DNA from: Microbacterium sp. USTB-Y
Lineage (GTDB): Bacteria > Actinomycetota > Actinomycetes > Actinomycetales > Microbacteriaceae
NCBI RefSeq assembly: GCF_023703415.1
Contig: NZ_JAGMTU010000004.1
Coordinates: forward strand, 403,221 to 467,220
DNA length: 64,000 bases
Reading direction: 5' to 3'
Shown here: positions 61,488 through 64,000 of the stretch, one piece after another
Position numbering within the stretch: position 1 is the first letter of the stretch
How the letters are laid out: every line of letters starts with the position of its first letter
Program-made: the position numbers and the translations under genes
Notes under the pieces: generated by a model
What the model saw: the letters and a program-made list of their open reading frames with translations, nothing else
The model's database searches: none
Told to the model about the DNA's origin: nothing

Positions 61488-62390
61488 CTAGAGGTTGTCG
61501 AGGGCGCCGGTACGGCGGACGATGAACAGGTAGAGCGAGATCACCAGGAGCGGGATCAGCGCGATGGCGGCAGCCAGGGGCAGGTTGTTCGCGCTGCCGA
61601 CGTTGTCGTAGACGAGGTTGCCGATCATCTGGCTGGTGCCGCCGACGATGCGCACGGTGATGTAGTCTCCGAGCGTCAGCGAGAAGCTGAAGATCGTGCC
61701 GGCGATGATCGCGGGGACCGCGAGCGGGAGCACGATCGAGCGGATCGTGCGCCAGCTCCGACCGCCGAGGTCGCTCGACGCCTCGAGCAGCGAGTCGGGA
61801 ACCTTCTCCATGCCGGCCTGGATCGGCAGGATGACGAAGGGCAGCCAGAGATAGGCGAGTGCGATGATCGTCGCGGGGACGCCGTAACCGGGAGTGCTGC
61901 CGAGCAACCAGGTCATGAGGCCGTCATCGGACAGCACGGAGCGCCAGGCGTATACCTTGACGAGGTACGAAGCCCACAGCGGCATCAGCACGAGGATCAT
62001 CATGATCCGGCGGGTGCGGACGGTGGCCACCTTCGACATGAAGAACGCGATCGGCAGGGCGAGGGCGACGTCGATCACGGTGACCGCCAGCGCGATCCCG
62101 ACCGTGCGCAGCGTGACGACCTGATAGAGGGATCCGGTGATCACCTCGACGACGTTGTCCAGTGTGAACGACGTGCTGATCTCACCGGTGAAGCTGTCGG
62201 TGCTCCAGAACGCGGTGACGAGCAGCAGCGCGAGCGCGACGACATAGACGACCCCGAGCCAGAACAGCGGGGCCGTGAGCAGCAGCGCGAGCCGGAGGCG
62301 CGGGTGCGCGTACAGGAAGGAGGAGAGCCGCCGGGCGGGGCTCGAGACCGGTGATGCGATGGCTCGCGAGACCGCGGTGGGGTTGCTCAT
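61488..62390 (-). CDS. polyamine-type ABC transporter permease (PotB-like)
   Basis: This gene encodes a 300-residue permease. A ~35-residue polar N-terminus precedes six helices, with the EAA loop DSLLEASSDLGGRSWRTIRSI. The YAWRSVLSDDGLMTWLL block is shared with PotB/PotH. It forms a heterodimer with the PotC-like subunit. A hairpin separates it from the binding-protein gene. Confidence 0.88.
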   Translation of the reverse strand: MSNPTAVSRAIASPVSSPARRLSSFLYAHPRLRLALLLTAPLFWLGVVYVVALALLLVTAFWSTDSFTGEISTSFTLDNVVEVITGSLYQVVTLRTVGIALAVTVIDVALALPIAFFMSKVATVRTRRIMMILVLMPLWASYLVKVYAWRSVLSDDGLMTWLLGSTPGYGVPATIIALAYLWLPFVILPIQAGMEKVPDSLLEASSDLGGRSWRTIRSIVLPLAVPAIIAGTIFSFSLTLGDYITVRIVGGTSQMIGNLVYDNVGSANNLPLAAAIALIPLLVISLYLFIVRRTGALDNL

Positions 62391-62427
62391 GGACGAACTC
62401 CTCTGTTCGATGCAAGACGGCTGGAGA

Positions 62428-62470
62428 GCGGGTGCGGAGCCGGGATCCTGTCCCGCCGCCCCGCACCCGC
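62428..62470 (-). terminator. potD-potB intercistronic hairpin
   Basis: GCGGGTGCGG (62428-62437) pairs with CCGCACCCGC (62461-62470). The 23-base loop contains a second small stem CGGGA/TCCCG. It directly follows the binding-protein stop on the minus strand. Probable attenuator or stabilising structure. Confidence 0.55.
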
Positions 62471-62478
62471 GGAGCCGA

Positions 62479-63654
62479 TCAGCCCTTGATCTCCTGCCAC
62501 GCCTTCGTCCATGCCGCGTAGTCGACGCACTTCACGTCGGTGCGGCCGTCGAGGCATCTCTCGATGGGCGTGGTCCAGTACCAGATCTTGTTGGCGTAGT
62601 CGGCGTCGCCGCCGTGGTAGACGGCGCAGTCGTCGCGGAGGTCGCATGCCGCCTGGCTGGCCGGCGCCTCGCCGAAGTACGCCGTGGCCTGGGCGTTGAC
62701 CTTCGGGCTGATGATGTAGTCGAGCCACGCGTAGGAGCAGTTCGGGCTCTTCGTCTTCGAGGAGATCATCCAGGTGTCGCTCCAGCCCGTGGCGCCCTCC
62801 GATGGCAGGACGACTCCGGTGTTGCCCCCTTCGCCCTCGAGCGTGTTCTGCATCACCTGCCAGCTGGTGCCGACGACGGTGTTTCCCGATTTGAAGGACT
62901 GCACCTCCTTGAGGTAATCGGCCCAGTACTCGGAGACGTTCGGCTTCTGCTCCTTGAGGAGCTGCACGGCGGCGTCGAACTGCTTCTGGTCGAGCGCATA
63001 GGGGTTCTTGATGCCGAGCTCCGGCTTGTGGGCCATGAGGTAGACGGCCGCGTCGGCGATGTAGATCGGGGAGTCGTAGGCGGTCACCTTGCCCTGGTGC
63101 TCCGAAGCCTTGTCGAACACGACATCCCACGAGGTCGGGGCGGTCGGGAAGGCGGTCTTGTCGTACAGCAGCACATTGGCGCCATAGCCGTGCGGCACGC
63201 CGTAGTTCTTGCCGTCCACGGTGTTCCACGCCTTGTCCTTGAGGTAGTCGAAGACACCGGCGTAGTTCTTCAGGAGTTTCATGTTCACGGGCTGAACGAC
63301 TCCGGAGGCGACCAGGCGCAGCGACGCGTCACCGGAGGCCGACACGACGTCGTAATTGCCCGTCTTCATGAGGTTGAACGCCTCGTCCGAGGTCCCGAAG
63401 GTCTTGACGGTGACCTGGCACCCGGTCTCCTTCTCGAACGGCTTCACCCAGTCGATGCTCGGATCCGTCGAGCCGTCCTCTGCAAGCCCCGGCCAGGCGA
63501 GCACCGACAGGGTGCTCTCGTTCTTGCCGAGCTTGTCCAGAGGACCGGAGGCGGCGCCGCCACCCGCCCCGGACGTGCCGCAGCCGGAGAGTGCGGCGAT
63601 CACCGCCGTGGCGAGGCCGACGGCCGCGAAGACCTTCAAGGATCTGGTGCGCAT
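62479..63654 (-). CDS. polyamine-type ABC transporter substrate-binding lipoprotein (PotD-like)
   Basis: This gene encodes a 391-residue binding protein with a signal and lipobox (AALSGCGTSG). The mature part has LSVLAWPGLAEDGS, WVKPFEKETGCQVTVKTFG and TGNYDVVSASGDASLRLVASG, which match PotD/PotF. There are several Cys residues near the C-terminus (YHGGDADY, ERCLDGRTDVKCVDY), suggesting disulfides. The substrate may be putrescine, spermidine or another organic cation. It follows the ATPase gene in the operon. Confidence 0.87.
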   Translation of the reverse strand: MRTRSLKVFAAVGLATAVIAALSGCGTSGAGGGAASGPLDKLGKNESTLSVLAWPGLAEDGSTDPSIDWVKPFEKETGCQVTVKTFGTSDEAFNLMKTGNYDVVSASGDASLRLVASGVVQPVNMKLLKNYAGVFDYLKDKAWNTVDGKNYGVPHGYGANVLLYDKTAFPTAPTSWDVVFDKASEHQGKVTAYDSPIYIADAAVYLMAHKPELGIKNPYALDQKQFDAAVQLLKEQKPNVSEYWADYLKEVQSFKSGNTVVGTSWQVMQNTLEGEGGNTGVVLPSEGATGWSDTWMISSKTKSPNCSYAWLDYIISPKVNAQATAYFGEAPASQAACDLRDDCAVYHGGDADYANKIWYWTTPIERCLDGRTDVKCVDYAAWTKAWQEIKG

Positions 63655-63686
63655 GGGATACTCCTTTGTTTCTCTTGCGTGTGTCT

Positions 63687-63708
63687 CGTCCTCGCGGGTG
63701 CGAGGACG
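63687..63708 (-). terminator. potA-potD intercistronic hairpin
   Basis: CGTCCTCGC (63687-63695) pairs with GCGAGGACG (63700-63708), loop GGGT, four bases after the upstream ATPase stop. A nine-bp GC-rich stem without a T run. Confidence 0.5.
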
Positions 63709-63711
63709 TCG

Positions 63712-64000
63712 TCAACGGGCGCCGACTGTGCGGATGGTGCGGGAGGGGGTGTCGTTCTGCTCGGCGATGGGTGCGTCGCCCAGGGCGACGACGTCCGCAT
63801 CCCGCCAGGACACGAACACCCGATCGCCATGGCTCCCGTGCGCGCGACCCCCAGCGTTCTGCTGCAGCACCGCGACCCGCGGCCCCTGATCCAGATCCAC
63901 GACCAGCCGCACCCCGGAACCGAGATAGATCGCCTCCGCGACCACCCCCGCCGCCGACCGCGACCCCGCCTCCGTCGACGGGCCGGCACCGACGAGCATC
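63712..64000 (-). CDS. polyamine-type ABC transporter ATPase, C-terminal part
   Basis: The frame is open to the window end. The ~96 visible residues are the C-terminal TOBE domain of a PotA/CysA-like ATPase (GVVAEAIYLGSGVRLVVDLDQG, DRVFVSWRDADVVALGD). The ATP-binding motifs lie outside the window. Position at the head of the permease and binding-protein genes supports the call. An ATG-like start inside this piece is not a true start. Confidence 0.82.
   Translation of the reverse strand, partial: MLVGAGPSTEAGSRSAAGVVAEAIYLGSGVRLVVDLDQGPRVAVLQQNAGGRAHGSHGDRVFVSWRDADVVALGDAPIAEQNDTPSRTIRTVGAR

Overview
The window is a high-GC actinobacterial chromosome segment, most likely from Microbacterium or a close relative in Microbacteriaceae. 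This rests on the strongly GC-rich third codon positions, the Ctc-type L25 gene next to pth, the tRNA-Gln–glmU–prs order, and strong GGAGG-like ribosome binding sites mixed with GTG starts. It contains about 60 protein genes (two cut by the window edges), one tRNA, one decayed gene, and many intergenic hairpins and operators. I saw no phage, IS, integron, CRISPR or rRNA sequence. Product names are from reading motifs and remembered family features; nothing was searched.

Region by region. 1-2.0 kb: housekeeping (membrane protein end, pth, rplY). 2.0-7.1 kb: livKHMGF branched-chain amino-acid (or amide) uptake operon on the minus strand. 7.3-29.1 kb: a sugar-acid/hexuronate utilisation island. 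It holds mannonate dehydratase, uronate isomerase, 6-phosphogluconate dehydrogenase, KDPG aldolase, an SMP-30 lactonase, a DapA-family lyase, an SDR, a sugar ABC transporter, an IclR regulator, an enolase-superfamily dehydratase, a 1336-residue Tat-exported polysaccharide-enzyme-like protein, a CE7-like esterase, a MacB-type ABC exporter and KDG kinase. Together uxaC, manD, kdgK and eda give a complete route from hexuronate to pyruvate and glyceraldehyde-3-phosphate, provided the reductive step is supplied elsewhere. The lactonase, enolase, DapA and SDR enzymes suggest a second, non-phosphorylated sugar-acid branch.

29.2-34.7 kb: a TrcRS/TcrA-like two-component pair facing a three-gene flavin electron-transfer operon (FMN-binding lipoprotein, ApbE, and an RnfD/NqrB-FNR fusion). 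34.7-37.3 kb: tRNA-Gln, glmU and prs, with the glmU start codon one base after the tRNA. 37.4-41.5 kb: GNAT, MarR, quinone reductase, aldo/keto reductase and RluA-type pseudouridine synthase. 41.5-44.5 kb: inverted arrays of 21-bp repeats and the metQNI methionine importer. 44.5-47.1 kb: DedA and a CPA1 Na+/H+ antiporter.

47.3-57.0 kb: an accessory catabolic locus. It has tandem duplicated MFS transporters, a PucR-type regulator, a Baeyer-Villiger monooxygenase, an alpha/beta hydrolase, a flavin amine oxidase, a membrane protein, a decayed FAD-oxidoreductase and an Lrp regulator. The two promoters flanking the PucR gene carry copies of one ~90-bp element, so the transporter and monooxygenase operons are probably co-regulated. 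57.0-60.6 kb: the lower beta-ketoadipate pathway pcaIJF with its IclR regulator and a double palindromic operator. 60.7-64 kb: a polyamine-type ABC importer, cut by the window end.
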